Assembly: GCF_006475605.1 (NCBI RefSeq)
Contig: NZ_SSBC01000010.1
Coordinates: 1,116,001-1,180,000 of the forward strand
DNA: 64,000 nucleotides
Direction of reading: 5' to 3'
DNA from: Asticcacaulis tiandongensis
GTDB taxonomy: Bacteria > Pseudomonadota > Alphaproteobacteria > Caulobacterales > Caulobacteraceae
Shown: positions 46,094 to 55,861 of the stretch, piece by piece
How the letters are laid out: the number at the start of each line of letters is the position of its first letter
Position numbering within the stretch: position 1 is the stretch's first letter
The notes under the pieces: model-generated
Databases searched by the model: none
What the model saw: the letters and a program-made list of their open reading frames with translations, nothing else
Told to the model about the DNA's origin: nothing
Translations under genes and position numbers: made by a program

Positions 46094-48034
46094 TTAGACC
46101 GCTCGACGCACTCCTGGACACTCCTCCTCTTCTATTTCAGGACCGAATTGGGGCATGCGTTTGACCGGTTTGGTTGTCGTCGTCACGTGCGTCAAATATC
46201 TGTTTGCAGGCAGGAAGACTTCGACATCCTCACGCCGCCACAAGTCATGGTCTTTGGATGGTTTCTTAAGGTCACGTTCCTGAGCCCAGCGCGCCGATTG
46301 CTTTGCAGTGTTCCCGATCCTCGCCGCGATCTCCCATGCCCCGATATAATCCACACCCGCCTGCACCACAGTATCCGTGGCAATCCGCACCCGATTAAAG
46401 GAGGCGTACTCCAGAATTCCACACCTCAAAAGCTGGAAAAGGTTTTTAGGCAACAGGTTGAGATACTCTTGCACTTCTTCCTGCATCATATAGGGCCGCG
46501 TGAAGGGTAGTTGATACCAAGGGACATCGCCCTTTACGACAGAGCCTGTAAGCCTCATAGGAACTGAGAGATTTTCAGCAACTAACGGCCCAGAAGGGTT
46601 TACGATCCCAAGCTCAAGTTGATTATTGAAGGTCAGCGCGGTCTTAACGACGGTTGCTAAGGGTTTATGTGTAGCACCAATGACCGGATACAGCTTGCTC
46701 AAAGGAATTCTCTCATCCTCCGCCAGAAGATTGGGGATTTGGGTTCGAATCCTCCGCACTAAGGCTTCAAACGGATCACGTTCGACATATTCACGACAAT
46801 ATAGGTGCGGTATGGCCTGACTTGGGTGCCACTCCAGCAAGCCTGCATCTACAAACTGCTCCAGATGATATGCTTTCCACCCCGTGGCTTGACTGACTTC
46901 CACACTTGAAACCCTGTCAGCGATTGAGGCTTTGAGCCTCTCAAACTCAATTCGCCGGACGTAGGTGATACGCTTAAAGTCGCCGGGTTGAGTTTCGCTA
47001 CTAAGCAGCCCTGCATCGACCAATGCTTTTATCTTGCTCTTATCCGGCAACCCCATGTCAGCAGCCATTTCTTTCAAGGTGAGCAGGCCATGTTTCTTTC
47101 GGGCGGTAGAGATAGCGGAGATATGCCGGGGAGCATCAGGTTTAAGCGCCTTCGCAATACCGACAGCCGCTTCCTGTGCGGCCACGGTTCCGATCTGTCG
47201 GGCATAGCGCTTCACCTCCCCCAGAAATTTGCTGGCCCGAAACCTGGACTCGCTCCGCATAACCTCGTGCAGAGCATCCGGGGCACCTATGATGAGGCGA
47301 GCCCCTTCTAAAAACTCCGCAAGCGTTGAGGCATAGTCGTATCGATTCCTGAACTCACGCACGTCCCCATTCAGATATCTTGCTGCACGTCCAAAGATTA
47401 TGACGAGTTGAAGTAAAACCGCTCTATCGAAATGTCTAAATAAGGGGGGTAAGGTAAGCTCAGCTTGTTTTTTCTGAACCTCATCACCGAAGACATAATC
47501 CATGATTGGTTTCGCCAGTTGCCGCTCGTCATCCTCCATTGTCACCGGCTCGGCCAGAGTAAGATTGTATCCGCAGTCGTCACAGTAGCTCGGCCCTCGA
47601 GATACCGGCCATTCCAGGGCATGTAGACAACTGGGACAGCGATCCCGGAGCACTTCAAATGACGTCGGGCAGATCGGCAGCAAATCGATTTGCCAGGCGT
47701 AATGGCAGGCTTTGGCTGTGCGGAGATGCATCACCCCATAACGCCGTCTGATGGTCTGGAAATGAAATTCCTTAAGATGCAGGTGGCGAACACATATATC
47801 TCCGCCTTCAAGTATCATCGGCACCAGGGTCTGGATTTCGGCCTTTGACAAGCCCGTCGCCCGCTTGAATGCCGCTATGTCTTCAATAAATTCAGTCCCT
47901 TGTTTTGCACTTAAGGGCGCAAGACCAATCTCCGCGTGCAGCTCCTTCTTCATTCGGATAAGATTGCGTGAGGCCAGGCGCAGTAGGTAGGAACCGAAAC
48001 CTTCATTCTGTTCGGGCTTGAGTCTAAGCAGCAT
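46094..48034 (-). CDS. tniQ: TniQ/TnsD-like target-selection protein
   Basis: 646 residues. N-terminal TniQ region (MLLRLKPEQNEGFGSYLLRLA) with zinc-finger Cys pairs: ICPTSFEVLRDRCPSC (about 118-133) and YCDDCGYNL (about 151-159). The long remainder with several helix-turn-helix-like segments (TLKEMAADMGLPDKSKIKAL, SVEVSQATGWKAYHLEQF) fits TnsD-type proteins that bind a fixed chromosomal site, rather than the short TniQ of CRISPR-guided elements. It begins eight bases after tnsC. GC and codon use are lower than in the core genes. Confidence 0.87.
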   Translation of the reverse strand: MLLRLKPEQNEGFGSYLLRLASRNLIRMKKELHAEIGLAPLSAKQGTEFIEDIAAFKRATGLSKAEIQTLVPMILEGGDICVRHLHLKEFHFQTIRRRYGVMHLRTAKACHYAWQIDLLPICPTSFEVLRDRCPSCLHALEWPVSRGPSYCDDCGYNLTLAEPVTMEDDERQLAKPIMDYVFGDEVQKKQAELTLPPLFRHFDRAVLLQLVIIFGRAARYLNGDVREFRNRYDYASTLAEFLEGARLIIGAPDALHEVMRSESRFRASKFLGEVKRYARQIGTVAAQEAAVGIAKALKPDAPRHISAISTARKKHGLLTLKEMAADMGLPDKSKIKALVDAGLLSSETQPGDFKRITYVRRIEFERLKASIADRVSSVEVSQATGWKAYHLEQFVDAGLLEWHPSQAIPHLYCREYVERDPFEALVRRIRTQIPNLLAEDERIPLSKLYPVIGATHKPLATVVKTALTFNNQLELGIVNPSGPLVAENLSVPMRLTGSVVKGDVPWYQLPFTRPYMMQEEVQEYLNLLPKNLFQLLRCGILEYASFNRVRIATDTVVQAGVDYIGAWEIAARIGNTAKQSARWAQERDLKKPSKDHDLWRREDVEVFLPANRYLTHVTTTTKPVKRMPQFGPEIEEEECPGVRRAV

Positions 48035-48042
48035 GACGGCAC

Positions 48043-48969
48043 CTATCGATCATAAGAAAATGGGTTGGTTTTGATAAGTTTCTGGGCGATGAGCCAGTCT
48101 TCCACGCCAAGAGCCAGGTCAATCTCCGCGATCATGCTGGCACCGCGGCGTGTAGCGTTCACGGCCGCCTTCTTCAGAAGATCAATGATGTAGCCAAGGC
48201 CGCCCCCCGTCGCCGCGATGATTTTCGAGAGGGTCTCAGGATCGGCAAGATGAGATCTTTGCTGCACGATCCCGAGCGCGAGCATTTGGCCCTCATAGTG
48301 TGTAAGCGCCTGATTGAGGAAAATAATATCCTGTGCTGACTGGGTAAGCAGTGGAATCTGGCAATCCTCGGCCAGCCGTCGGCGGACATCCCGTCGTGTC
48401 AGGAGGAGCCGTGAATCTTCCGTTCCGCTTAAGACAATACTCAGCAGGCGGTCACTCTGAGCGGTCTTAATCCAGTTCGCCATCGCAGTGTTTTCGGCAT
48501 TGACGAAATTTGCGTTGGCGATTTCATCTATAATCAGCACCAGCGTTTTATTCGCCCGAATGACGTCGGCGAGCATATTTTCGAGCTGAGCCTGCCGCTC
48601 GCCGGGCCTGGGCTTCCATCGATCGGCACCAATCTCCGTGAGAAGGCGATTTAGAAAGGCACCTGTTCCGCGAGCGGTCTTGAAGCTGAAATAGACAACC
48701 TTTTCGCATCCGGCACGCCTGTTAGTCATCTCTGCGAACCTCGCGAGCGGGTATGATTTACCCGCGCCTTCAGGACCAAATACTGTAAGGCCGGGCCGGA
48801 TATCATCAGAATCCAACTCACTAAGTTTTATAAGATAGTCCAGTTTGCTGGCGAGTTCGAGTTGAGGACGGTAGTTGATATGAACTGAACGTAAAGCCTT
48901 GCGCACTTTTGCGGCGCGCAGGTTGGCATCGGGCGACATATCTCGCCCAAAGTGATCATAAAACTTCAT
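48043..48969 (-). CDS. tnsC: TnsC/TniB-like AAA+ ATPase
   Basis: 308 residues from the ATG at 48969, one base after the tnsB stop; the longer open frame to 49020 overlaps tnsB. Walker A GPEGAGKS (65-72), Walker B LVLIIDEI (143-150) and sensor-like VLSGTEDSRLL. TnsC joins target-site protein and transposase. Without its own SD, translation probably restarts after tnsB. Confidence 0.9.
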   Translation of the reverse strand: MKFYDHFGRDMSPDANLRAAKVRKALRSVHINYRPQLELASKLDYLIKLSELDSDDIRPGLTVFGPEGAGKSYPLARFAEMTNRRAGCEKVVYFSFKTARGTGAFLNRLLTEIGADRWKPRPGERQAQLENMLADVIRANKTLVLIIDEIANANFVNAENTAMANWIKTAQSDRLLSIVLSGTEDSRLLLTRRDVRRRLAEDCQIPLLTQSAQDIIFLNQALTHYEGQMLALGIVQQRSHLADPETLSKIIAATGGGLGYIIDLLKKAAVNATRRGASMIAEIDLALGVEDWLIAQKLIKTNPFSYDR

Positions 48970-48970
48970 C

Positions 48971-51151
48971 TTAGAAATCCGAAAAATTGGGCAATTCGTG
49001 GAATGCATCATGGCCGGCAACTAAACCCTTGGGCTTATCCTTTGCCGGTGCCTGCGGCAGGTGCGGTGATGCAGCAATTGGTGCCTTGGACAGGCTTCTC
49101 CGCTTTCGGACGGTTTTCCCGGGAGGCATGAGCGCGCCATCCTCTCTCTCAGACGCGAAGTTTGTCGCAACGACATGAGTGGAAGCATTATCGGATCGAT
49201 CTTTAGCTGCAATATCAGCCGCCAATTTTGCGGCCTGTTTATTTCGCAATTGGGATCGCCGTTTCACGGGATTATTCGCCGACGCGATCAGTTCCGCATG
49301 TCTGGCCGTGATGTTTGTCTGAGGATACAAATCATCGGCGTGTGCCTTACGCGCTTTCCGCGTTATCTTATGCAAAAACAAAGACCGTCCGGAAGCGTAT
49401 TCAAACTCTTTAGCTTTAAGTGTTACGAAGCGCTTCGAATGCGGGCAGTAAACCTGGATCTGCCCCATATCCATAGGATCGCTCACGACCCGAACGCGGA
49501 ACGACCCTCGTTCTCCCTGAACCTGCCGGAATTCAGCCAGAATACTGTCAATCTCGGCACCTGATCCATAATGAAGGTGCTCCACGCGCACGCCTTTTCG
49601 GCTCAATGATCGCATCCTCGATATGCCTGCAATCCGCTGAAGCTCTGAAAGATCACAGAACGCACGCATCGGATGCATCAGGATATGTTCGTGCCACACC
49701 ATAGCAGGTGGCGCACCTTCCAGTCGCTCCTTGGCCGTAAGATTATGAATTGAAATGAATTTCTGCAGCACATCACTAAAGCTAGGCAAATCGAGTGTGG
49801 CCGATTTCACCGAGTCATAGTCTCCCAGCTTTTCAGACACATCTCTAAATGCCACACCCTTCAGCCGATGGATGACTTTGTGATTTAACGTACCAAAGGA
49901 CACTTCAACTAACGGCTTATCCGTTGGCGTTCGAACGCGGGCAAACGAGACCTCAACCCCCATATCGTTCAGGGCTGTCGTAAAGCTCCCCGATATAAAC
50001 TCGGATCCCCTATCAGCTATTATACGCGCAGGAATGCCGTAAATGCTCTTAAGCGCCGGATAAGCGTCACCCAAATACACATCCGCCGATGGGGTAAAAG
50101 CCGCTTTGATGGCCTGGAATACAGACGCCCTGCCAGGTGGCGTAAATCCGACCACCAAGGCAAGAAATGCGCCTGAGGCGGTATCAACAATGGACGTAAT
50201 GTACGGCCGACCAATGACAAATTTCCGCTCTGGGTGTATCAGGAAGATGTCTGCAACCGTGTGATCAATCTGGTAAGCTTCACCGGGGGCGAATACGAGC
50301 CCCGATTTTCCGACACCCTTAAGATTGCGGTTAAAATGCTGAGAGCCGTACTTTTTTCGCAAATGTGCTGCGTCAAGGAACCCATCAAAATGGGCGTAGA
50401 AGGTCGACTTGGAGCATGGTTTCACAAGGTTGATGGTGTTCTGGCTGGCTCGCCCCCGGTTCTCCTCTTCGATTTTTAGACAAAAATACCCCCACGCCGC
50501 GATCTTGTTGCTTTCTTTCGTTTCGACGTACCAGGTTACAGCTTGTCTGATAAACTCCTGCAAGTCCGCAGAAAGTTTCGGCTTGCGCGGAACCCGGCCT
50601 CTCATAGACATGAAGTCTCGGATAGACCTCTCACCATATGCGGTATGAGACTTCAAAGCCTTAACAACCTGCCGGTCAGAGGGCATGCCGTTCAGCTTGC
50701 TGACCAACTCTGGATTCGCATGACAGACCTGCACCGTGATTGTCTGGCGCATCCCTTTTGATAGGCGTCCGATTTTTTCCAGATGTTCGTCTAACTTGAG
50801 CACAATCTTCTGCAAAAGAAGGGCACCGGGTTGCCTTTCAGCGATTTCTTCAAGGCTCTCACCGCAAGGGATAGATACGGCCCGATTCAGTGAGAAAAGG
50901 CAGTAAAACCGCCCTGCCGCCATCATTTCTGTCAGCCACTCGGTGGTAACGGCACCGTCTACGCCCCCGGTGAGTGGGCGGCCAGTATTGGGGTCGATAA
51001 AAAAATGCAGATTGCCATTCAGGGGCTTGATGTATTCGACCTCCACCCCATCGTAAACGTAGAGTCCTCCCCTTCGCAGCTTAGGCACTGCCACACTGGT
51101 CAAAGCGTCGTTGAGAGGGTTAGTTGCCTTACTAATAAGAGGCTTAAGCAT
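48971..51151 (-). CDS. tnsB: TnsB/TniA-like DDE transposase
   Basis: 726 residues. Catalytic triad visible: D296 (YQIDHTV), D380 (IIADRGSEF) and E416 (KPLVEVSF), with the canonical 35 residues between the last two. N-terminal helix-turn-helix DNA-binding part and a Mu-transposase-like C-terminal beta-barrel region follow the retroviral-integrase fold. GGAGGGA lies just before the ATG. It overlaps tnsA by eight bases. It cuts 3' ends and joins them to the target. Confidence 0.93.
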   Translation of the reverse strand: MLKPLISKATNPLNDALTSVAVPKLRRGGLYVYDGVEVEYIKPLNGNLHFFIDPNTGRPLTGGVDGAVTTEWLTEMMAAGRFYCLFSLNRAVSIPCGESLEEIAERQPGALLLQKIVLKLDEHLEKIGRLSKGMRQTITVQVCHANPELVSKLNGMPSDRQVVKALKSHTAYGERSIRDFMSMRGRVPRKPKLSADLQEFIRQAVTWYVETKESNKIAAWGYFCLKIEEENRGRASQNTINLVKPCSKSTFYAHFDGFLDAAHLRKKYGSQHFNRNLKGVGKSGLVFAPGEAYQIDHTVADIFLIHPERKFVIGRPYITSIVDTASGAFLALVVGFTPPGRASVFQAIKAAFTPSADVYLGDAYPALKSIYGIPARIIADRGSEFISGSFTTALNDMGVEVSFARVRTPTDKPLVEVSFGTLNHKVIHRLKGVAFRDVSEKLGDYDSVKSATLDLPSFSDVLQKFISIHNLTAKERLEGAPPAMVWHEHILMHPMRAFCDLSELQRIAGISRMRSLSRKGVRVEHLHYGSGAEIDSILAEFRQVQGERGSFRVRVVSDPMDMGQIQVYCPHSKRFVTLKAKEFEYASGRSLFLHKITRKARKAHADDLYPQTNITARHAELIASANNPVKRRSQLRNKQAAKLAADIAAKDRSDNASTHVVATNFASEREDGALMPPGKTVRKRRSLSKAPIAASPHLPQAPAKDKPKGLVAGHDAFHELPNFSDF

Positions 51152-52001
51152 AGCTCCCTCCTATCGTCTTGCGGACAATCGTCGAGGCCGTAAGGCGGCG
51201 GCTAATGTCGCAATAGACATGCTTTCGGGCAATCAGGGATAGGAGTTGCGCACGTCCCGTTGGCGATGTTCCTAAGGCTGTCAGCAACTGCCCAAGTGTT
51301 TTATTGTTACCCTCCAGAAGCAAATTACAGGTCGCAAGGGTTCGGGGCTCTATCCGGACAAAGCGGTGGGACACTAAGCTCTGTATGTTGTGCGCCAGAA
51401 CATTCTTTCCGATTAATTTGTTTGTTGTCGCTACGATGAACTCGATACCGAGCCCCTCCAGGATTTCACGAACGATGTTCAGCTTTTCCAGATAAGCTGG
51501 ACGCCGAATGCTTTCGAGACTGGACTTCACCTCCACAGCCTGGATGTTTCCTGACCTCGTAAGACGCAGAACATCCAAGGTGTAGCGTCGCATCTTTTCG
51601 TCGTAAATAAACTCGACGGCCACGCATTGGGTGCGAATATCCACCACCCCAGGGTCGATATCAGAGGTGTAAAGAAACCATCTTTCCGGATCAGACTCGG
51701 CTTGAAGGGCAATACCCGACGTTACCAAAGGCATATAGCTGACACGATTAATGTGAGCAGAGGCCCTTACAGCCCTTACACCAAGAGGAGATAAATTGAT
51801 CGATACCTTTGCGCTGGGACGCGACACAAAGATTTCCTTCTCAATTTTGCCTTGTTCGGGAAGATCCAGCGCCTTGCTAAGCGTCGGTGTCCAGTTCAGG
51901 TGCTTTGAAGACCCGATCCACCATGATGGATAGGCCGTATGATTGTAATTTTGGGTCAAAACGGGTGACCCCGTCGTTGGTGGGTATTGGATAATATCCA
52001 T
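51144..52001 (-). CDS. tnsA: TnsA-like endonuclease
   Basis: 285 residues. The restriction-like core is seen as VAVEFIYDEKMRRYTLDVLRL then QAVEVKSSLESIRRP (E, D and E-x-K, about 135-182). With TnsA present the element cuts both strands and moves by cut-and-paste, unlike tnsA-less Tn5053-type elements. GGAGGAG precedes the ATG. The 281 bases upstream (52002-52282) hold no gene; they contain CCTTGAT/ATCAAGG and two direct AGGGCGCTC copies (52194, 52212). Confidence 0.88.
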   Translation of the reverse strand: MDIIQYPPTTGSPVLTQNYNHTAYPSWWIGSSKHLNWTPTLSKALDLPEQGKIEKEIFVSRPSAKVSINLSPLGVRAVRASAHINRVSYMPLVTSGIALQAESDPERWFLYTSDIDPGVVDIRTQCVAVEFIYDEKMRRYTLDVLRLTRSGNIQAVEVKSSLESIRRPAYLEKLNIVREILEGLGIEFIVATTNKLIGKNVLAHNIQSLVSHRFVRIEPRTLATCNLLLEGNNKTLGQLLTALGTSPTGRAQLLSLIARKHVYCDISRRLTASTIVRKTIGGSYA

Positions 52002-52282
52002 AGCTCAATGCTCCTCCACCAAACCGGTGGGATGCGGGACGCCAAACGCCATAGGCTGCAGCAATTGGCGCTACAGGAGATGCCACTTGGTTTTTGAAAG
52101 ATGGGAGAGCGCGCACAGAATCGCATGGGCGCAACAGGCCCATTGACAATCTGATCAAATACCTTGATGATTTAGGTGCTAAGTAAAATATCAAGGGCGC
52201 TCGACTTCGGTAGGGCGCTCTTTATTTATGGTGACATGGCCGAAACTCCATTTGGTTCGACGGCTTAAAATATGCCGATCAG

Positions 52283-52534
52283 CTAGGCCGACGGGGGCTC
52301 GTTACTCACATGATCCGCCGCACCCCGATCAAGCCAAATTTGCTCAGGCGAAAATCCAATTGCCGATGACAACATGTTTTCGATTCGAGCAGATCGGGTT
52401 ATTCCTTTTGAAACTGAATAGACGAGGGATGTACTCACACCCGCCTGACGTGCGATCGAAGAAAAATTCGTTCCACGTCTTCGCAGGCATTCCTTAACCC
52501 AATCGTGAGTCGTAAGGCGAACTTTCAACAACAT
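52283..52534 (-). CDS. Ner/Nlp-like DNA-binding protein
   Basis: 83 residues. THDWVKECLRRRGTNFSSIA then G.S.SLVY and SPEQIWLDR follow the pattern of phage Mu Ner and E. coli Nlp (W...L..R..S...... and the closing P..IW..R). Ner shuts down Mu early transcription. It is the first gene of the rightward-to-left transposition operon and diverges from the XRE repressor gene. The ATG at 52534 has no clear SD; a later TTG is possible. Confidence 0.75.
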   Translation of the reverse strand: MLLKVRLTTHDWVKECLRRRGTNFSSIARQAGVSTSLVYSVSKGITRSARIENMLSSAIGFSPEQIWLDRGAADHVSNEPPSA

Positions 52535-52535
52535 A

Positions 52536-52604
52536 ACTTGACTTGATTCCCAATCAACTGAGCCATATATAGTTCAAGTCTATTCATCTTTTACGCAGAG
52601 TCAA
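52536..52604. promoter_or_regulatory. Overlapping divergent promoters and operator of the ner/XRE pair
   Basis: Plus strand: TTGATT (52543-52548), 17 bases, TATATA (52566-52571), driving the XRE gene. Minus strand: TTGACT (52599-52604), 16 bases, TAGACT (52577-52582), driving ner and the tns genes. The palindrome TTGATTCCCAATCAA (52543-52557) covers the plus -35, and ACTTGA half-sites recur at 52536 and, inverted, at 52573. This is a compact switch. Confidence 0.6.
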
Positions 52605-52609
52605 ATTTT

Positions 52610-53062
52610 ATGAATAAGGATGTCACGGCAGCTAAAAAAAGGTATTCAAGAGAGGATGTTAGCCGCCGTTTAATTAGCGTCCGGCATCGTATCTCTGGTA
52701 CGAGTCAGATAGCATTCGCACTTGCACTCGACGTTCCACGTCGAACAATCCAGAACTACGAACAAGGTAGATCTGATATTTCTGCAGAGTTCCTCATCAG
52801 ACTGTTTGATCGTTTCGGGGTCGATCCTCTATGGTTGCTCCTAGGCGAAGGCGACACCTCGCTGAGCGGTCATCACAGTTCTTCTCTAGATATGTTTGCT
52901 AAAGTAACAGCCGCCGTCACTCGGGCTATTCAAAACAGACAACTGCAAGTCTCGCCCGAAAAGACAGCCGCTCTGGTCGCAGCCGTCTATAAGAAAGTTC
53001 GTATCGCCCAAAGTTCCAACATCCAAGCAGAAGCCGATGAGTTTGTAGAGTTGGCGTCATGA
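52610..53062 (+). CDS. XRE-family transcriptional repressor
   Basis: 150 residues. The N-terminal 70 residues are a Cro/CI helix-turn-helix (SQIAFALALDVPRRTIQNYEQ ... FLIRLFDRFGVDPLWLLLGEG, in part), as in phage repressors; no S24 self-cleavage domain follows. The C-terminal half is helical. Its place opposite ner resembles Mu c. It overlaps the next gene by four bases (ATGA). Confidence 0.83.
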   Translation: MNKDVTAAKKRYSREDVSRRLISVRHRISGTSQIAFALALDVPRRTIQNYEQGRSDISAEFLIRLFDRFGVDPLWLLLGEGDTSLSGHHSSSLDMFAKVTAAVTRAIQNRQLQVSPEKTAALVAAVYKKVRIAQSSNIQAEADEFVELAS

Positions 53063-53451
53063 CGGAGAGGGACAATGATAACCTGGTGGACGCATCCAGT
53101 TTTTTCGAACGAAAGGTCGACCAGGCAATAATTGCTGAGGCCATCGAGTATACGCTTGAAGAGCAAAAAATGGGCTTCAGTATGGACGATAAAACAGCAA
53201 AAATGGTGGAAGACAAGATTGATAAGATTATTGGCACCTGGCCCAGGCTTCCGATTTTTACATTGATATCACTCTGGTCGGTCTTTGCAGCGTGTCTCAA
53301 TCGGTATCCGCAGACTATCCTCGACTGGTGCCTGTTAGCTCTTCTCTGCATGTCCTCGGTCGCATTTCTCTTAGACGTCAAATATTGGCGAAAGGAGATC
53401 AACCTTACAAAGGAAGCTAAACTCCTCATGCAGCAACGGGCGAGAAATTAG
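53059..53451 (+). CDS. Hypothetical two-helix membrane protein
   Basis: 130 residues: acidic soluble N-terminus (1-65), two membrane helices (about 68-84 and 90-108) and a short basic C-terminus. Overlaps the XRE gene by four bases, so it is translated with it. I do not recognise it; it might pass a membrane signal to the repressor, but that is a guess. Confidence 0.6.
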   Translation: MTERDNDNLVDASSFFERKVDQAIIAEAIEYTLEEQKMGFSMDDKTAKMVEDKIDKIIGTWPRLPIFTLISLWSVFAACLNRYPQTILDWCLLALLCMSSVAFLLDVKYWRKEINLTKEAKLLMQQRARN

Positions 53452-53642
53452 GAAACACGCTTTATCATGGCCAGAAATTCTTCAAAGCTCCTTTTCGATC
53501 CCGCTGGGATGATGAGAAGCTTTGATAAGCTTATACGATCTTCCTCAACTCGGTCTATGAACTCTTTCCGGAGTTGAAGCACAGTTGATACGTCATTCTG
53601 CGTGGTCGCGCGCGTCTCTTTTGGCCTTATCACCCGTCTCAT
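53448..53642 (-). CDS. Possible small basic protein
   Basis: 64 residues (MRRVIRPKETRATTQNDVST...), basic and helical, tail-to-tail with the previous gene with a four-base overlap. No family recognised and no good SD seen. It may be real, because it fills the gap exactly, but evidence is thin. Confidence 0.3.
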   Translation of the reverse strand: MRRVIRPKETRATTQNDVSTVLQLRKEFIDRVEEDRISLSKLLIIPAGSKRSFEEFLAMIKRVS

Positions 53643-54022
53643 TTTAACACTTTCGGATCAAGGACCGCTCCAGATTAGAATTATCTTATTATAATTCCAA
53701 AAAGCGCTCCGTGCTATAGGATGAATAGTTGAGTTTGATGCGAACATCCTTATGCGGATCCCACGCACCGTGAAACATGACTTTAGCATACTCGTCTGTA
53801 AAGGCATTTGATCGACCTCTATTAGCCTTCGCACCAAGAAAACGCGGTTTTGCGAACATCTTCGCGCCCATGGTTAAGAACTAAAAACTGGCCTCCGTAC
53901 TGCGTGTCAAATCAAACAAATAGCGCTGCCCGTTCAATCGCTTGCCAGTTGATTCCCGACCTGCTTAAAGCTCCTGTTAACCCGAAGCGGGGGTATAAAG
54001 GCTATAAGCTAAGGGGCATAAA
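53643..54022. other. AT-rich gap before the restriction operon
   Basis: Holds only a weak minus-strand frame at 53689-53871 (60 residues, MGAKMFAKPRFLGAKANRG...), which I cannot support as a gene, and the promoter region of hsdM. An end of the transposon could lie here, but I found no repeat matching the 45444 array. Confidence 0.4.
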
Positions 54023-55861
54023 TTGAATCACCAAACACTTTCATCGTTTATCTGGTCGGTTGCTGACTTACTGCGTGGCGATTACAAGCAATCTGAATAC
54101 GGCAAGGTAATCCTGCCCTTCACGGTTCTGCGTCGCCTTGATTGCGTGTTGGTGGATACAAAAGATGCCGTGGTGGACGAATATAAAGCTAAAACTGCAA
54201 TAGGCCTCAACCCAGACTCATTCCTACTGCGCAAAGCTGGCCAGAGCTTTTACAACACCTCGCCGCTTGATTTGGTGAAGCTCCTGGGCGATCAAGACAA
54301 CATTCGACCGAACCTTTATTCGTACATACAAGGGTTCTCGGACTCTGCCCGTGACATCTTTGAGCGCTTTGACTTCTACTCTCAGGTTGAACGGCTAGCG
54401 AAATCCAGCCTGCTGTATTTGGTGACGGAAAAGTTTGCCAATATCGACCTGCACCCCAAGCGTGTCGACAACGCCCAGATGGGTCTGGTGTTCGAAGAGT
54501 TGATCCGCAAATTTGCGGAAATCTCGAACGAGACCGCTGGGGAACACTTCACTCCGCGCGAAGTCATCCGGTTGATGGTCAACCTGCTGTTCATCGAAGA
54601 CGACGATGTGCTGACTGCCGGCAATGCCGTAGTGCGTACGATCTATGACCCGACCGCAGGCACCGGCGGCATGTTGTCCGTTGCGGGTGAGCACCTGCAC
54701 GACCATAATCCCCAGGCTCGCCTGACTATGTTTGGGCAGGAACTAAATGACGAATCCTACGCCATCTGTAAGGCGGACATGTTGATCAAAGGGCAGGACG
54801 TCGGCAATATTGTCGTGGGCAACACGCTGTCTGAGGACGGTCACACCAGCCGCAAGTTCGACTACATGCTGTCCAATCCGCCGTTCGGTGTCGAATGGAA
54901 GAAGGTTGAAAAGGAAGTCCGCAAGGAGGCCGCTGAGAAGGGCTTTAACGGCCGTTTCGGCCCTGGACTGCCGCGTGTGTCGGATGGTTCCATGCTGTTC
55001 CTGATGCACCTTCTGTCGAAGATGCGTCCGGCTGTCGATGGTGGTTCGCGTATCGGTATCGTCCTGAATGGCTCGCCCCTATTCACCGGTGGTGCCGGAT
55101 CCGGCGAAAGCGAAATCCGCCGTTACGTGCTGGAAAACGATCTGGTCGAAGCCATTATCGGCCTGCCGACCGACATGTTCTACAATACGGGCATCAGCAC
55201 CTACATCTGGATTCTGTCAAACAAGAAGCCGAAAGCCCGCAAGGGTCTTGTGCAACTCATCGACGCCAGTTCTTTCTGGCAGAAAATGCGCAAGTCCCTC
55301 GGCAGCAAGCGCAAGGAACTGAATGACGCCCATATCGCCGACATCACCCGGCTGTTTGGAGACTTCGCGGAAGCGGAACAGGTTATTATCACCGACGGGG
55401 CAGGTAAGGAGATCACGCGTGACTTACTGATCGACGGACGCACGCCGCCGACAGCGCCCGAAGGCGGAAAAGTCAAGGTCGTGCCGATCTCACGCATATT
55501 CAGAAACGAAGATTTCGGCTACACGACCATCACAGTCGAACGCCCTTTGCGCGATGAAGTAGGCAAGATTGTGCTGGGGCAAAAGGGTAAGGCCAAAGGC
55601 AAGCCCATGGCCGACAGCGCTTTGCGGGACACCGAAAACGTGCCTCTGTCGGACGACATCGCGGCCTACTTCAAGCGCGAAGTTCTGCCCCATGCGCCCG
55701 ATGCCTGGATTGACGAGGGTAAGAGCAAGGTCGGATATGAAATCCCCTTTAACCGGCATTTCTACGTCTTTGAACCGCCGCGTGATCTGCACACGATTGA
55801 CGAGGAATTGAAAGTCGTCACGACACGGATTTTGCAACTGATCGAAGGGCTGGCGGAATGA
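54023..55861 (+). CDS. hsdM: Type I restriction-modification methyltransferase HsdM
   Basis: 612 residues, N6-adenine methyltransferase. Helical N-terminal HsdM_N domain ([20 protein letters not shown]), SAM motif DPTAGTGGM (about 209-217) and catalytic NPPF (about 284-287). The start is TTG at 54023 with AAGGGG six bases upstream. It overlaps the next gene by four bases and leads an operon of restriction genes. Confidence 0.95.
   Translation: MNHQTLSSFIWSVADLLRGDYKQSEYGKVILPFTVLRRLDCVLVDTKDAVVDEYKAKTAIGLNPDSFLLRKAGQSFYNTSPLDLVKLLGDQDNIRPNLYSYIQGFSDSARDIFERFDFYSQVERLAKSSLLYLVTEKFANIDLHPKRVDNAQMGLVFEELIRKFAEISNETAGEHFTPREVIRLMVNLLFIEDDDVLTAGNAVVRTIYDPTAGTGGMLSVAGEHLHDHNPQARLTMFGQELNDESYAICKADMLIKGQDVGNIVVGNTLSEDGHTSRKFDYMLSNPPFGVEWKKVEKEVRKEAAEKGFNGRFGPGLPRVSDGSMLFLMHLLSKMRPAVDGGSRIGIVLNGSPLFTGGAGSGESEIRRYVLENDLVEAIIGLPTDMFYNTGISTYIWILSNKKPKARKGLVQLIDASSFWQKMRKSLGSKRKELNDAHIADITRLFGDFAEAEQVIITDGAGKEITRDLLIDGRTPPTAPEGGKVKVVPISRIFRNEDFGYTTITVERPLRDEVGKIVLGQKGKAKGKPMADSALRDTENVPLSDDIAAYFKREVLPHAPDAWIDEGKSKVGYEIPFNRHFYVFEPPRDLHTIDEELKVVTTRILQLIEGLAE

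Larger units (their letters stand above)
45794..53062. mobile_element. Tn7-like transposition module with Mu-type regulators
   Basis: Ordered genes tnsA, tnsB, tnsC, tniQ and an AbrB-like gene on the minus strand, preceded by a Ner-like gene and a divergent XRE repressor. All four transposition proteins look intact. The extent is given by the genes; the left tip may be 45444 and the right tip was not found, so the restriction genes to the right may be cargo. Confidence 0.8.

Noticed and set aside
51877-52194. 105-codon minus-strand frame overlapping the start of tnsA
   Set aside because: It lies in another frame over tnsA codons and has no SD; the tnsA frame has clear catalytic motifs.
53689-53871. 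60-codon minus-strand frame in the AT-rich gap
   Set aside because: No SD and no recognisable domain; kept only as a remark in the gap entry.
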